From Coniochaeta sp. PMI_546 (taxonomy: Eukaryota; Ascomycota; Sordariomycetes; Coniochaetales; Coniochaetaceae), in the NCBI GenBank assembly GCA_021432605.1, contig MU271148.1, positions 1,433,362 to 1,497,361 of the forward strand: 64,000 bases of DNA. Reading direction: 5' to 3'. The position numbers were made by a program, and so were the translations under genes. The notes under the pieces were generated by a model. The model did no database searches. It had not been told where the DNA came from and saw only the letters and a list, made by a program, of their open reading frames with translations. Positions 49,505 through 64,000 of the stretch are shown one piece after another (within the stretch, counting starts at the first letter, position 1; every line of letters starts with the position of its first letter).

Positions 49505-50932
49505 CTAGACAGTCGTCATGCCCATTTTGGTGCTCATCTTTGAGGCAGCCTCATTGACCATATCCGGAGCGTAGGAAGGTGCTACACCTCCAAGCAGGAA
49601 TAGAATGGTGAAGAGGACGAGCACGATGATCGAAATCTTCCGCAGGACAGGCCGGCTGTTACCGAACTCGGCCCATTGACGACCAGCCTCGCCGGCGTAG
49701 CCCTTCAGGGCCTCAAAGCCGAGCTTGTAATAGACCATACCGCCCAGAGCGATGCTGTAGCCGAAGAACTGCAGGGCGGTGACCTCGGTGCCCCAGATGA
49801 GCATCGACGCCGCAACGAGCATGACGTCCTTCAGGACTCCGCAGAGGGTGAGAACCAGGGACGAAGTCTTGCCAATCTATGAGGTGTAAGCGTTAGCCCT
49901 GACACGGCAATCGTAGTAACTGGAAGAAGGCAAAGCTTACCAGGAACACGACCGAAACGTTGAGCAAGAAAGCGCACAGGCCGTTCAGGAACAGCGTGAA
50001 CAGGCCGACCCGATAGAAGTCATCCACGGACACCTTGGGGATCTCCCAAACAAGGGCGACCGCAAAGTTCATGGCAGCGCATACGGGAGCAAAGTAGTAA
50101 AGCGAAACCAGAGGGTCCATCTTGAACTCGGCAGAGCTGAGGAGGCGCTGCACCATAGTAAGACGGAGAGCCTCGAAGACGATTCCCATGATCTGGAAGA
50201 CAAATCCAATCATGACGAACTTGATCTCCCCGATCGACGCAATGACAACACCGACCACGATGATGGAGACATTGAGGAAGACCTTCAGATTCGGTTGCGA
50301 GACACCCAGTGCCCAGCTGGAGAGGAGCACAGCGACAGGGGTGGTTGCCTTGAGCATCTGGATGAAGGCAACGCTCAGATAGAGATATGTAAGGTTTCCA
50401 CAGATCAAGCTCAAGCTGAAGAAGAAGCCGATGGGAACGATAGCTCTCAGGTACACCCGTCCCGTCATCTTGACCGTCTTTCGGCCGTCAAGAAGCGTGG
50501 TGTAGCGGGCTAGGATCTGGGTCATGATGGTCGCAAAGGACAGGTGGTAGGTTGTCAAGATGACGGGGTAGCCTGCCCGAGTCTTAGCAGGGGTCAATCA
50601 TCCATGAATAAAGCGCGGGGCTCTTACGGAAGTTGAGGGTGTCAAGAATCCATTTGTTGAAGAGGATCACGGACGAGCTCAAACTGATCCATACTCTGGT
50701 TTGTGCAGTCAGCACATCTGACACCAATGCTACCGCCTACCCAGTGTTCTGGGTCGAGCAACTGGTCATGTAGACTCGTCTTCCCAACTTACATGACATA
50801 GACAAAAGACGGGATGGCGGCCTTGGGCGGTTGCACCTTCTCGACTTCTGGGTTGACGGTCGGGAGGATTGGCCCGTTGGTCTGCTCCCGGGGCGACTCG
50901 CCCGATGTCCTCGTTTTCTCTTCCACAGACAT
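49505..50932 (-). CDS. TPT-family (DMT) nucleotide-sugar/triose-phosphate transporter
   Basis: Integral membrane transporter of the triose-phosphate translocator domain family within the DMT superfamily. Four exons: 50932-50793, 50695-50628, 50572-49941, 49876-49505; 403 aa. About ten hydrophobic segments are visible. Family features are SSVILFNKWIL, NFRYPVILTTYHLSF, LKATTPVAVLLSSW, ASIGEIKFVMIGF and LTLCGVLKDVMLVAASMLIWG, where the KD pair follows the family pattern. The open frame extends upstream only to a TTG; ATG 50932 is the first. Members move sugar phosphates or nucleotide sugars, mostly at the Golgi. The gene lies head-to-head with UDP-galactopyranose mutase, suggesting UDP-galactofuranose as a possible substrate (inference). 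Confidence 0.9.
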
Positions 50933-52921
50933 ATTGACCAGATCGGTATCGGTGCGAGTATTAGGGTTCAAAAAGGCGTTGTCGACTTGGGTGATGTGCC
51001 GGTTACACTTCAAAAATCAAGTACCTGAGGTAGGGGGGAGACGAAGCGAGAGTTGGTGGTTATCGAGGGGAATAACGAGCGGATGGCCAAGCCTGCTGAG
51101 ACCAATTCGAGGCGCTAAGCGCTTCCTAAAACATAAAGTACTTCTCTTCCAAGAAGAAAAGGAATAGACAGTATCGACTTTCGACGAGGCAGAGAGATGC
51201 TCCAGCAGAGGAGGAGAAGCAGGTTGCTGTCACAAGTCGGAGGACGTTGAGAGTTGCAGGTCCAACGAGTAGAAAGGGATAGGAGAGAGCAAGAGGCGAG
51301 ATTGGGCTATTGGAGGGTTACACTTCTGCTCCGTACGAATCGTGGTGCAGTGATAAGACGTGGACACTGGCGAAAAATAATTGATAGCGTCCGCTAGCTT
51401 AAAATTGAGAAGTCCGCTCAACGCGGGACTTTTCCCTGTTTGCGGGTGGGGACACAGCCACAGTGTAAAGATCGGACTTGTGGGCCTTGAACGGTCCACA
51501 ACCGGCCAGAGAGTTAAGGTGACGCACTCTGTCATGTAGCTAATACAAGCTCTGAGAAAAGCGCACAGTGGTAAGGTCCAGCTTAGTTGCTTCTAACCCA
51601 GCTGCTAGCAGCGTACATATACAACGACAATAATATCCGCTAACACAAAGTTGTACTTAATCAATGGTGCCTGCCGTTCTTGGTTGATCAAATTTCACAC
51701 GGTCGAATCAAGACGCACACGGCGACCACATGCAGGTGAGAGTTTCCAGCTTAACTAGGTGGTGTCCCTCGCTCGTCTTGTGTTTATTACAGGTCATGCT
51801 CGCATCTTGTCAAGCCAAGGTACCCAGGTACGTAGCTGCCGATGCACTTTTGGTGGACCGTGAAGCCATGGACCACTTCGAGACTTTTTCATCCACCCCC
51901 CCGGTCCCGGCAGTAGAGACCCTCATGCGCACTTCGGTAGCTGCACGGTTGCCAAGAACTGAAGATGTCCTATGCAGATTTCACGTAGCGTCGCGTTTCT
52001 AGAAATCTTCTGTTGTTTGTGCTTAGATTTGACAAATATCTTGAGTTGGATCTCCTTCATTTAGGCTCTAAATAATCTTTTTCTATGAGTAGACTCGCCT
52101 GAGATAATCCAATCTCTTCCGGCCGACGATTTCCTTAGTGAGGCTTCGGAGATGTGGTGCGACGCGGCTGTTGGATGCAAACCGTTGTAGGCAAGGACAC
52201 GCCGTTGGTTGCCGTGCGGGATAGTTGATGGAGCATACTATTCTGTACGCTTTCTCTAGGTATCTTTTAAGAAGCAGCCGGTCATCGTGTCTCGGCTCCC
52301 CTTGGAAAGCGCCCGCTATAACCTGGGCACGGAATTGGGCACAGGTCGTACTTGGTAACATCAACGGTGTGATACACGACGTCAGGCAAAGCCGACTGTC
52401 AAACTGTCAAAATGTATCTTTGATGGTCCAATGGCATTCTCTACCATAACAACGAAAGTGACAATCATCTATGAGCCCCTGAGCTGTCTCCATAAGCCAT
52501 GCCGATCTACATGTAGTCGAGCAGGCCACAAGAGACAGTATGCGTACAACATGATGGTTCTTCTGGTGCTAAGTGAGTGCTCGAAGTGAAGACACCTTCA
52601 AAGTCAACTTTGACGTCCTTTGACGGCCAGACTACGGGGGTGTTCTGATTGCTGAGAGTCAGTTCACCGAAAGTCGGGATGCAGATCGCCTGGGTACTTT
52701 AGTGGAGATCTGTCGTTTCGAATCAGAAGCTCACCATTTCTTGCCAGATGTTGATCATTAATGGTGGAACAATTCGAGCATCCGCATCTTCCCGTGAGAA
52801 GCTTTTCGTTAGGCCCCTGAGAGCTTCCATGGAGAGCTTCCATTGTTAGACAGTGTCAAATGTCAGATGCCAATTCAGCGGTACATAGTATGTACAGGTA
52901 GTGGTGCCTTACGTATACCAC

Positions 52922-52940
52922 TGTCGGCCCTAGGCCGACA
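52922..52940. repeat. Short inverted repeat with 3-base loop
   Basis: TGTCGGCC (52922-52929), CTA, GGCCGACA (52933-52940): perfect 8-bp arms. Confidence 0.8.
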
Positions 52941-52990
52941 AAGGACTAGACTGAGATCTCGGTCGCTACCTACACTAGTTCCCATCACGC

Positions 52991-53032
52991 AAGCATACGT
53001 GGAACAATATACCACAGTAGGTACGTATGCTT
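52991..53032. repeat. 10-bp inverted repeat
   Basis: AAGCATACGT (52991-53000) and ACGTATGCTT (53023-53032) are exact reverse complements with 22 bases between. The element lies about 830 bases upstream of the mutase ATG; possible protein-binding site, role unknown. Confidence 0.8.
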
Positions 53033-53865
53033 CTTCGACGAAGGGTGAGACGAGTCGAGGCGCTTCGCTATTTTGCTAAGGTGGTTGCTCCTGACCTGGA
53101 CGAACATACTATTTGGCTAGCATGACCCAATGCGAATAAGAGTTCATTGCGAGTCGCCCGTGGCAGAGAATGAGATTCGCTGTCAAGAGAGGCAGACACA
53201 GTTACGGAGTCAAACTAGTGTAACAGAGCACCGGGTCGCCATCGAATTACCGACTGGCTCCAGATACCGCTTCCATCCGCGTGTCCCTCCAGGTAGGTAG
53301 GTATCCGGCGCTCCAACCTCAGACAGAAGGAGAGGATCTACGTAGTTAACTAGCCTCAGTGGCAACTTTATGAGAGATTGAAAAAGAAGTGATACTGGTG
53401 TACGTGTAGTGTGTAATTGGGTCGTCCCAGTGTCGAACTCGAAACAAGACTGACAAGTTGACAACTTTCATTTGTCCTCTAGCGGGGTCTGGATCTGCAT
53501 GGGAAGCACAGACCAAGGGGCTAATCTCATTCTCTCATCAGAAAGTGGCGGTTTGTTGCAGACCCCTGTCCAAAATAATTTTGGCCCCCCCGCCATCTCA
53601 ACCCATGTCCCCTTTTTCTTGGTCCAAGGTCGATGCTTGAGATTGAGTGAACATGGGATACAGATTCTCACCATAGTGACCACAGAGCAACGTTGATAAG
53701 GAGACCTTGCATCTTGTCCTCCTTTTACCTTCTTTTGCAACATAGACCATAGAACCTCAGTCGACACACTGTCGCTTTCACTTCAATTGCATTGTCAAGT
53801 GCGCGCTCCTCCATCCAGATCCAACTGAAACACCTCTTGACCGCCCCAACCTAAACTCCCCCACC

Positions 53866-55935
<2,070 letters not shown>

Positions 55936-57702
55936 TCGGTCGGCAGTACTTCATGATATAGATGAAGGCTACATGGCGTGTACGTAGCCGCTGGAAAGCA
56001 TGGGAGCACTGAAGGAGGAATCTTAGCGGGATTTTGATTCACATCACACGCCTCGACGGGCGATGCAGGATTTCCACGATGCCTTGTTGCGATTCGGGTC
56101 GGTCTAAGCGAAGGGCAAATTGGAACAATCATACCCGGCACGCTGGATAATCATGATCCAGAAAGGGCAGGCCACTTTATTTTTTAGTTTTTTTTTTAAG
56201 CGACTACAGGTAGAGTTAAAGTGCCTTGAGTGGATAGAGAATAGAGTCCTCAAACCATTGCCCATAACTCGGACCTACCTGTATGCTGGCTTTTCGTAAT
56301 ACAAAAGCAATAAATAGTCTTGACTCGGATGCTCGACTGCGACTGACTCAGCTTATTAAACTTACCTTAATTATTGTGTTAGATGTCGACTACCATAAGT
56401 AACCTCCACGTATCGGACAGGGAACATATATCCACCGATAGTGACGTAACGCAGAGTTCTGAGGAGCAGGGAGGATTTCGGGAGGCGCCGGTGATCCTTG
56501 TCACCCGTGACAGTGACAGGTGGGATGCACACGTGTAATCACTGTACGTGCCACAGAGCACAAAGGGTCCAACAAGGGACATGAATTACTATAGTAAGAC
56601 TCATACATCTAGTGTAGCTGAAAAGCATGCTCCTAGTGTAGGGCTCTTCACCTACAGTACCCCGTTAGGGAGGACAAAAGTTATTTGTTATAGGACAAGC
56701 GAATGCAGCACAACGCAGCCCAAATGCAAAGCTGGTTGGACAATGACGCAGGGTCAAAAACAGGGAAGAAGGCCCCCCCGGACTATTTCCTGGAATTAGG
56801 TATTCGACCCTTGTATGGGCTGAGCATGGGCATTTCTTAATTAGCCGACCAGCAAAAACCTGAACAGGAGGACGGTGTGCAGTTGTCGATCGCATAGGGG
56901 GACCAGGCAAAATGTGCTCATATAGTGTACACCATGTGTTTGTGTAAAATGGTGTATTGTACGTGTACACTACACTTATTCGTGTTTCTTGAGGGAAATG
57001 CGGATTCTCTCGAATTCGCCATCTGCAGGCGGTTATCTTTGCCATCTTTGCCATCCGCGTTATCGTACGTATGTTATATACGTAGTGTACATCCACGTGC
57101 ACTGGAAGTACGTGAGGCCAGTCGAGACATAATGGGATTATCTGGCCTGAACGAACTGAAAGGGAAGATATTATTGCGCAAGAGAGTAGTAACATCAGCG
57201 ATACAGATGTGAGCTGGCACTGGGTAAGACCGTCTCTCCAACGGATGGCAGCCGAAAGACATGTTTTCCTTCTTTTTCTTCACAAGAGATCAGATGCCAA
57301 AAATGTGTCTTTCGCGTCTCTTACGGTACCATTCAAAGCAAATATGCATGTAGTACGTTTTAGTACACTTATTACTGTGGTAGCAGTGGAAAGGCCGGGT
57401 CGTGCATGGGTCAAAAAGGTGGGAAGACGGGTGCCGTGGCCAACAGTGTCCCCACACTTGGTACACAACCAGCTTGGCTTGCCATTCCGATCTACACTGG
57501 TATTCGTACAAACTCCATCTCCTCAACGTCGACAATCGGGGGCCCCAAATCTAGAGCGACGCCATTCGACAGAGTTTGATGCCGCCGCCATCAGAACATG
57601 CCTCTCTCCGTCGGCGATAGCAACTGTGACACGTCCCTCCCGTGAAGCCGTAAGCCCGTCCAGATAAGGGAGTGTCTTCTATGACCTCATCCGGCGGCCA
57701 CC
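55936..57702. other. Intergenic, mutase to histidine kinase
   Basis: About 1.8 kb, no supported gene. The minus-strand frame at 56665-57195 is not family-like. A T-rich run lies near 56178-56197. Confidence 0.5.
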
Positions 57703-60700
57703 ATGGACGGGCCTGCAATCCCGCCCGACGACCAGCTCGACCGGCTTGACCAGCTCGACCACCCGCCCTCGCGCATCTTCGAGCGTCTGCGCCAGCTTGC
57801 TGGATACACGTGGGACGAGACTCGCACTCCTTTCCACACGAGTTACGACAACTGGTGAGGACCATCGTCTATTTCTATATCCTACTGATACCTTGTCTCC
57901 TTTCTACGCGCCGTTCCTTACCTTTCTACCGGTTTGGGGGATTTTCTTGTCTTTTCTCGTCTCTAAATATTCTCGGTTGCTAACCATGTCTCTATTTACT
58001 GTCGGCAAGGCATGTCTTTGGCACGCGATTTGTCTCCTTATACTCGACCACCGCTGCAACCTCACCGGCACCACAACCACACATCACGGCCAGTCCCTCG
58101 GCTCTAGCAAAGCTCAGCTCCCGTAAAGTCTCTCCCGGAGATTTCGCCAGCCTGCCTGTATCCACCCCCCACAGTGAGACCGGATCAGAAAACTCGGCGG
58201 CATCTCCTCTCGGTGGCTTTGCCTTCGCTTCCGAAGCCCCTTTTGCAGAAGAACCCATTGTAGCCAAAATCTCGTACCATGTGCTCCGAGAAGAGCGAGG
58301 ATTTCACATCGCCAAGGGGCTGGCCTCGTCCACGGACCCCGAAGGAGAGCACATCGCCAAGCCTATCGAATTCGTTCGCCTGCCTCCCATACCTGGTGAT
58401 CGTGGCCCAATAGTGGTGGCTATACATCAGTTCCCCGGCGAAAATCATATATTTAGACTGATAGATCTTGGTCCGGCTTTCTACTGGGCCCGGAAGGTCG
58501 AGGATAGATGGGAAGCGGCCAGGAAGGATAATTTTACGCTTGACCCGCCCGTCAGCCTCCAGCATTTCCTAGATTTCGCCATTGGAGCGAGCCAGTGTTT
58601 GGAGATGATTCACCATGGGCAGGGTGTCGTCCATGGGGAGATCCGCGGGGATGCCTTCCATTTCAACCTTGACACGAACAAGGTCAAGCTCACCTCCTTC
58701 GGTTCCGGCTTGAGGTCCTTCGAACACGGCTTGACCAGTACAGGGTGGTCGACTCTATCCAAACAACTAGGCGCGAAAAATAGGCTGCTGTACATTAGCC
58801 CCGAGCAGACAGGCCGCATGCCCGCAGAGCCTGACTCTCGAACCGACATTTACTCCCTTGGAGTTCTCTTCTGGACCCTCCTTACCCAGCGACCAGTCTT
58901 TGACGGCGACTCGCCTCTCGACATCGTTCAGGGCGTGCTCGGCCGGCGAATACCGAATGTCACAGCCTACCGGATGGACGTTCCGGAAGTCGTTGGCCGG
59001 ATCATTCAGAAGTGCACCTCGAAGAATGTTAATGAGCGGTACCATTCTGCAAGTGGATTGCGCTACGACTTGATCCAGGTGCAGCAGTACTTGGCCGCTG
59101 GTGATCACGCGGCCCTGCGGGAATGGCAGATAGCTTCAAGAGATGTCTCGTCCTTTTTCATCCTGCCTACGAGGATGATCGGCCGCGAGAAGGAGAGGGC
59201 CGAGCTACTCAAGGTGATCGACAAGGTTGCGAGGAGCCACTCCATGCAGCAAAGAGGAAATGGAAAGGGATTCTCTGACGGCTCGACCCTGTCTAATGAC
59301 ATTCCCGAGGGCGCTGAGCTTTCAAGTGACGGTACTAGCTCTGGCGACGGTAAAAGTCGAAGGAGCGGCTCCTTTGTATTCTCCACGATGTCCGATACTC
59401 GCTCCAGGCCGTACTTTCCGTCTCTCGGTCTGTCTTCCGAATCTACCGGGGAAACCAGCTCGTCTGGAAACTCTACCAATCCATTGACAGGCACGCTACG
59501 TCTCTCACGAACCTCGATGAGAAACCCGTCCATATCGTTTGAGAATAGGAGCGATGGGGCAGAAACTCCACGGTACAGTTCGGGAATGGACTCTTCAGCG
59601 AGCTTGTCACGACAGCTGGGCACAGCGAAGCTTCGGAGGCGAGGTAACTGCCAGGTAGTGGTCATCGAAGGCGCTGGAGGGCTAGGAAAGAGTTGTCTCG
59701 TCCAGTCCGTGCTTGCCGACGCCCGCCGTAGAGGCTATTGCGCTACCGCCAAATTCGACACAGCCCGGAGGCAGGCCTTCGGTCCTCTACTCAAGCTACT
59801 CTCATCGCTATTCCGCCAGGTGTGGGGAGAAAGAAATACCGACACGCCGTTCCACCAGACCCTGAAGCAATATGTACGCCCAGCATGGCCGATGCTTCAT
59901 CAGGTTCTTGGTCTCCCCGAATTCCTTCTCGGTACCGCGGACGCTCCACTGGTCCGCAGCCCGTCCAGCCCGCAGAGCTCTGCAAAGAGCAAGGCTATTT
60001 CGAGCCTCAAAAGAAAAGCCGCGTCCCAGGGACCGTCGCAAGACAGCGCTTCTGGCCATTCCTCCATATTAATGCATCATCGGACGTCGACCAGCTCGCA
60101 TGACTTTCTCAGTGGCGGCAGCTCAACCAAGAGCATTCGGCTGATGAACACGTTTCTAGAAGTATTGAGCTTGTTTACGCACCACAAGTTTATCTGCTTT
60201 TGCCTGGACGACCTCCACTTCGCTGATGACGAATCTTTGGAGCTGATTTCACAGATTGTTGCCGCGAAGTTGAAGATGGTCATCATGATCACATACAGGC
60301 CTGAGGAATTCCCAGCCGAGAAACTCAAGCGTGTACTCAATCCTTCGGAAATCGGGGATAATCCCAGGTTTGGTGGCTCTACGGTCACAAAGATCGCATT
60401 AAGTCCCCTGAATGAGGAGGACATAGTTGACTACGTGGCTACCACACTCTGCAGACCGAAAGAGGACATCCTGCCTCTGGCATTAGTCATTCAGTCTAAA
60501 ACTGCTGGCAACCCCTTCTACATGAGGGAAATGCTCAGTGCCTGCTATCGAAAGAAGTGCATATGGTACGACTACAAGGATAGCCACTGGCGTTACGACC
60601 TGGAGAAGCTCTTCGACCAGTTTCGCGGAGAGCAGCACTACGATGTGCTAGACACGGCTTTCATCACCCGTCGCCTAAAGGAGTTGCCCCCAGCATCGCG

Positions 60701-63700
60701 ATCCATCCTTGCGTGGGCTGCACTCCTAGGCCAGACGTTCTCCTTCGACATGATCTGCAAGCTTATGAGTGGTGAGTTTCACTATACAGATGACACTTGC
60801 CCAGAGCCGAACGGGGACCATCATCGGAAGCCCTACTCCCAGCATGACGCTGTGGAGGGCCTACATGCCGCCATAACGGCATATATCATCGTCCCTAGCG
60901 AAACGGATGATCGATTTCGCTTCGCCCATGACCGTTACGTTCAGGCGGCGGCGGCCCTCAGGGAGTGCAACCCGCGGATGATGCACTTCGTCATTGCTCA
61001 GACATTGCTCAAATACTACGCTTCCGACAAAAAGTGGAGGGACAACACCGCATCTCACATTTGCGAGGCTGTGGACATAATCAAGAAGAGGGTCTCGCAC
61101 CGAGAGCCCTTCCGGAAGCTATTATGCGATTGTGCGCGGGTCGCCACGGAAAATGGAGCGCGACATACAGCGGCTAAGTATTACAGCAATGCCGTCGCCC
61201 TTTTGCAGTCGAATCCCTGGGACGATAATCTGGAAGACGTATCGTATGCAGAGACCTTTGACCTATATCTGCGGGCGGCGGAGTGTTATCTCTACATGGG
61301 CCGCCTCAGCGCCGCAAGTGACGTTCTGCAGACGGTGTTCACGAGTGCCCGGACGGCAGCTGATAAGGCAGCAGCATGGGTGCTCGAGTCGAGGATCTTC
61401 GCGCAAGGCGGAAATTCCGTCCTTGCCTTGGAGTCCCTCAAAAAGTGCCTAAAAGCTCTCGATGTCAGTTACGACGAGAATCCGACTTTCCATAAGTGCG
61501 ACAACGAATTCGAACGGCTCGCTGTGAAGATGCAATCTATGGATCGCAAAGATCTTCTGAGTCCTCCCGGGTCCGACGACAATGGGCTGTCTAATCTGGG
61601 CTCGGTCTTGTCCGAGACGATCAGTGCCGCTTGGTGGAGCGATCGTCTTCAATTCTACCATCTGTCACTTGTCATGATTGACCTCCACTTGGCACGCGGA
61701 GCCTTCGCCCAGTCCGGAATGGCATTTCTGCACATCTCCATGATTGCTCTGGCTCGCTTCAACATGATACAGTTCACCGTCGATACTGCGTCTATGGCTC
61801 TTGAGCTCATCGACAAGTACCGTGATCCTTACTGTTTGGCAAGAGGATATGTGGTATACACCAACTGGGTCGGCCACGTCCATCATCCGATTAGCGCTAA
61901 CCTCAGCCTGCTTGAAGATGTTGTTGAATATGCATCTTCAGCCGGAGATCGCATAACGGCGATCTTGAGCTTCGCACTCTCTGCCCAGCTAAGATTCTTC
62001 GCTAGTGAAAATCTCGGAGATCTGGAAATGTTTTGTCTCTATGGATGCGAAGAGATACCTGACTGGCACAAAGATACACGAGGAGGGACCATCTTGATCG
62101 CTGTCAGGCAAACATGTCGTGCCCTGCAAGGGAAAACTCGAGCCTCAAACGCAGCTGATGTCTTGAGCGACGACCAGCACAATGCCGAGCCTTACAAGAG
62201 CTGGCTGCGGCGCACTGACAATGGCGGACGATCAATTATGTTTTATGAGACCATGGAAATCGTGCCGCTTTTCCTCTACGGACATTACGAGCATGCGATC
62301 GAGGTTGGAAAGAGATGCTATGAGAACTCAGACCTGATATGGTCTGCCCGGAACACAAGGCTCGCGATGTTGTTTTATGGCCTTTCGCTTGCCGGCACTA
62401 TCCTTCGCCAACAGCAAGATCCTCGACCGGATGCACACGACCTACAGGCCCAGACCGATCGAACCGTCGAGCAGGTCAGTGAACTTAATGCCAAGATCAA
62501 AGCGTGGCAGGCATATTCGGATATCAATTACCTAGCCTGGTCAAAACTCCTTGATGCTCAAGTCGCAGAGATGGTGGGGAACTCGGGTCTGGCAATCCAG
62601 AGCTACGAAGAAGCTCTAGACCATGCGGCAGAACATAACTTCGTCTTTGAGGAAGCCCTAGGCAACTACCTGATGGCGAACATCTTTATCCGCCATAATG
62701 CAAGACGATCAGCGACCTCGGCTCTCAGAGAGGCCATTGGTCTGTTCCGGCACCTCGGTGCTACAGGAATTGCAGACCGAGTGGAATCCGAGCACAGCCT
62801 GCTCCTCCATGGACCGGCGAGGAACATGCGATTGAACGACGTGGGCGTACAGACAGATTTTGCAGCGGATACCCCGTCTACGCAGTTCAGGAACGATGCC
62901 GGCAATGATGCCGAGGATGGGTCACATGCTCAGACGGGAGATGTTGACATGAAAGCAGACCGCGTCGGTGCCTGGCGAGGCTCAATGCATCCTGAAGTCG
63001 GAGCTGGTCTTCCTGCGCTCGATATGATTGACCTACACGCCATCCTCGTATCTTCACAGGTCATCTCATCGGTGCTTAGGGTAGAAGAACTGTTGAAGAC
63101 CATGTGCGACGTTATCCTGCAGACATGCGGAGGCTCGGCGACGCTCGCGGCCATTGTCGTCCAGGACGAGGGCTCGTCAGACTGGTGTGTTGCTGCTAGT
63201 GGTGATCCAGAGAGGGGGGCCGAGGCGCATATACCGGGGATACCTTTGAGTGGGACCCCTCTCGTTGCGGAGAATGTCATCCTATATTGTACACGGTTCC
63301 GCGAAGTCGTCTTCCTCCGGGATCTCATCAGTGACGAGCGATTTGGAAACGTTAGCGAGCAGTGGCTACAAAGGAACCCGCAGAGCAAAGCTGTGATCGC
63401 GATCCCGATCTGCCATGGGTCAGCACCGCTTCTCGGGGTCCTGTATCTGGAAGGCGTTCCCGGATCGTTCACGGACAGGAACGTCACTGTCCTGCAACTG
63501 CTAGTTAACCAGATCGGCATCAGTTACTCGAATGCGCTGGCGATGAAAGCTGTTGAGAAGGTCTCGGCCGAAAATGTCTCCATGGTTGCCCTGCAAAAGC
63601 GTGCTCTTGCCAAAGCCATCGAGGCAGAAACGAAGGCCAAGGACGCAGAAGCCGAGGCCAAGCGGAACGTAAAGTTGGCCGAGGAGGCAGCGAAGGCAAA

Positions 63701-64000
63701 ATCCATATTTCTTGCCAACGTCTCTCACGAGCTTCGCACACCACTGAACGGCGTCATTGGCAACTCGGAACTGCTTCGCGACAGCAATCTCAACAAGGAG
63801 CAACAAGAGATGGCCGACTCGATCAGAGTATCAGCAGATCTATTACTCACCGTCATCAACGACATCCTAGACTTCTCGAGGATGGAGGCCGACAAGATGA
63901 AGCTCTATATTATTGCCTTCAATCCCGAAGAAATGGTTCGTGAAGTTGTCCGGGCTGTTTCGTACAGCAACCGGGAGAAGACATCGAAGAAGAATGTCAA
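57703..64000 (+). CDS. Group X hybrid histidine kinase with pseudokinase and AAA domains (cut by window edge)
   Basis: Sensor histidine kinase; the 3' end lies outside the window. Two exons seen: 57703-57854 and 58010-64000, about 2047 residues so far. The intron has a GTGAGG donor, a GCTAAC branch and a CAAG acceptor. The N-terminus is a protein-kinase-like fold, with VVHGEIRGDAFHF where HRD should be (His259), TSFGSG where DFG should be, then LLYISPEQTGRMP and DSRTDIYSLGVLFWTLL. The catalytic residues are missing. Then an AAA-type ATPase with Walker A GAGGLGKS (605) and FCLDDLHFADDESLE, a long TPR-like helical region, a GAF-type domain (about 1740-1895), a coiled coil, and a HisKA domain with phospho-acceptor His1957 in ANVSHELRTPLNGV. 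The layout matches fungal group X kinases (S. pombe Mak2/Mak3, Candida Chk1). HATPase and receiver domains are expected beyond the edge. Confidence 0.92.

Larger units (their letters stand above)
50933..53865. other. Divergent promoter, TPT transporter and UDP-galactopyranose mutase
   Basis: About 2.9 kb with no supported gene; frames at 51730-52002 and 52083-52364 look random. Contains two short inverted repeats at 52922-53032, listed separately. Confidence 0.5.

Noticed and set aside
56665-57195. 176-codon minus-strand frame between the mutase and the histidine kinase
   Set aside because: Random-looking composition with no recognisable motif.

Overview
The window comes from a filamentous ascomycete, most likely a Sordariomycete. 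Genes carry several short introns (about 45-190 nt) with fungal GTAnGT donors and CTAAC-type branch points. The gene set is also typical: DCL-2 Dicer, Stc1-domain protein, Chs7, UDP-galactopyranose mutase and a group X hybrid histidine kinase. I found 21 protein-coding genes: 20 complete and one cut by the right edge. All spliced models are my own reading. Each was accepted because the phases join and the total length is a multiple of three. I saw no tRNA, rRNA, transposon or CRISPR array.

Layout from left to right: an Ime2-type kinase (minus); a gene-poor 5.2 kb stretch with GGTACC/TAAGGTA repeats; a six-exon Stc1-domain gene (8515-9658); a fungal DUF7514-like protein (11479-13573); an MFS sugar transporter (14570-16853); an unrecognised coiled-coil protein (minus, 17451-18858); a mitochondrial PDK/BCKDK-type kinase (20030-21492); sphingosine-1-phosphate lyase (minus, 22010-23856); an Mnn10-type mannosyltransferase (minus, 24592-25672); a RING-CH membrane ligase (minus, 26683-27778); proteasome alpha2 (28752-29790); an RCC1/Ats1-like protein (minus, 30558-31772); Dicer-like 2 (32653-37396); Chs7 (39611-40843); TFIIH subunit Ssl1 (41715-43410); HPPD (minus, 43736-44998); a TTC36-like TPR protein (46050-46859); a tiny Nce101-like protein (minus, 47035-47190); ribosomal protein eL27 (47521-48239); a TPT-family transporter (minus, 49505-50932); UDP-galactopyranose mutase (53866-55935); and the histidine kinase (57703 to the edge).

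Most genes are core housekeeping and do not form a classical cluster. Two themes are worth attention. First, RNA silencing: a Stc1-domain gene, whose fission-yeast relative links RNAi to heterochromatin, lies 23 kb from a complete dcl-2. Second, cell surface: Mnn10, Chs7, the mutase and the divergently placed TPT transporter (a candidate UDP-Galf transporter) are all in the window. I did not find a clearly novel multi-gene system. The best leads are the Stc1/Dicer co-location, the mutase/transporter pair, the possible organelle-targeting N-terminus of the Dicer, and the unusual splice structures.
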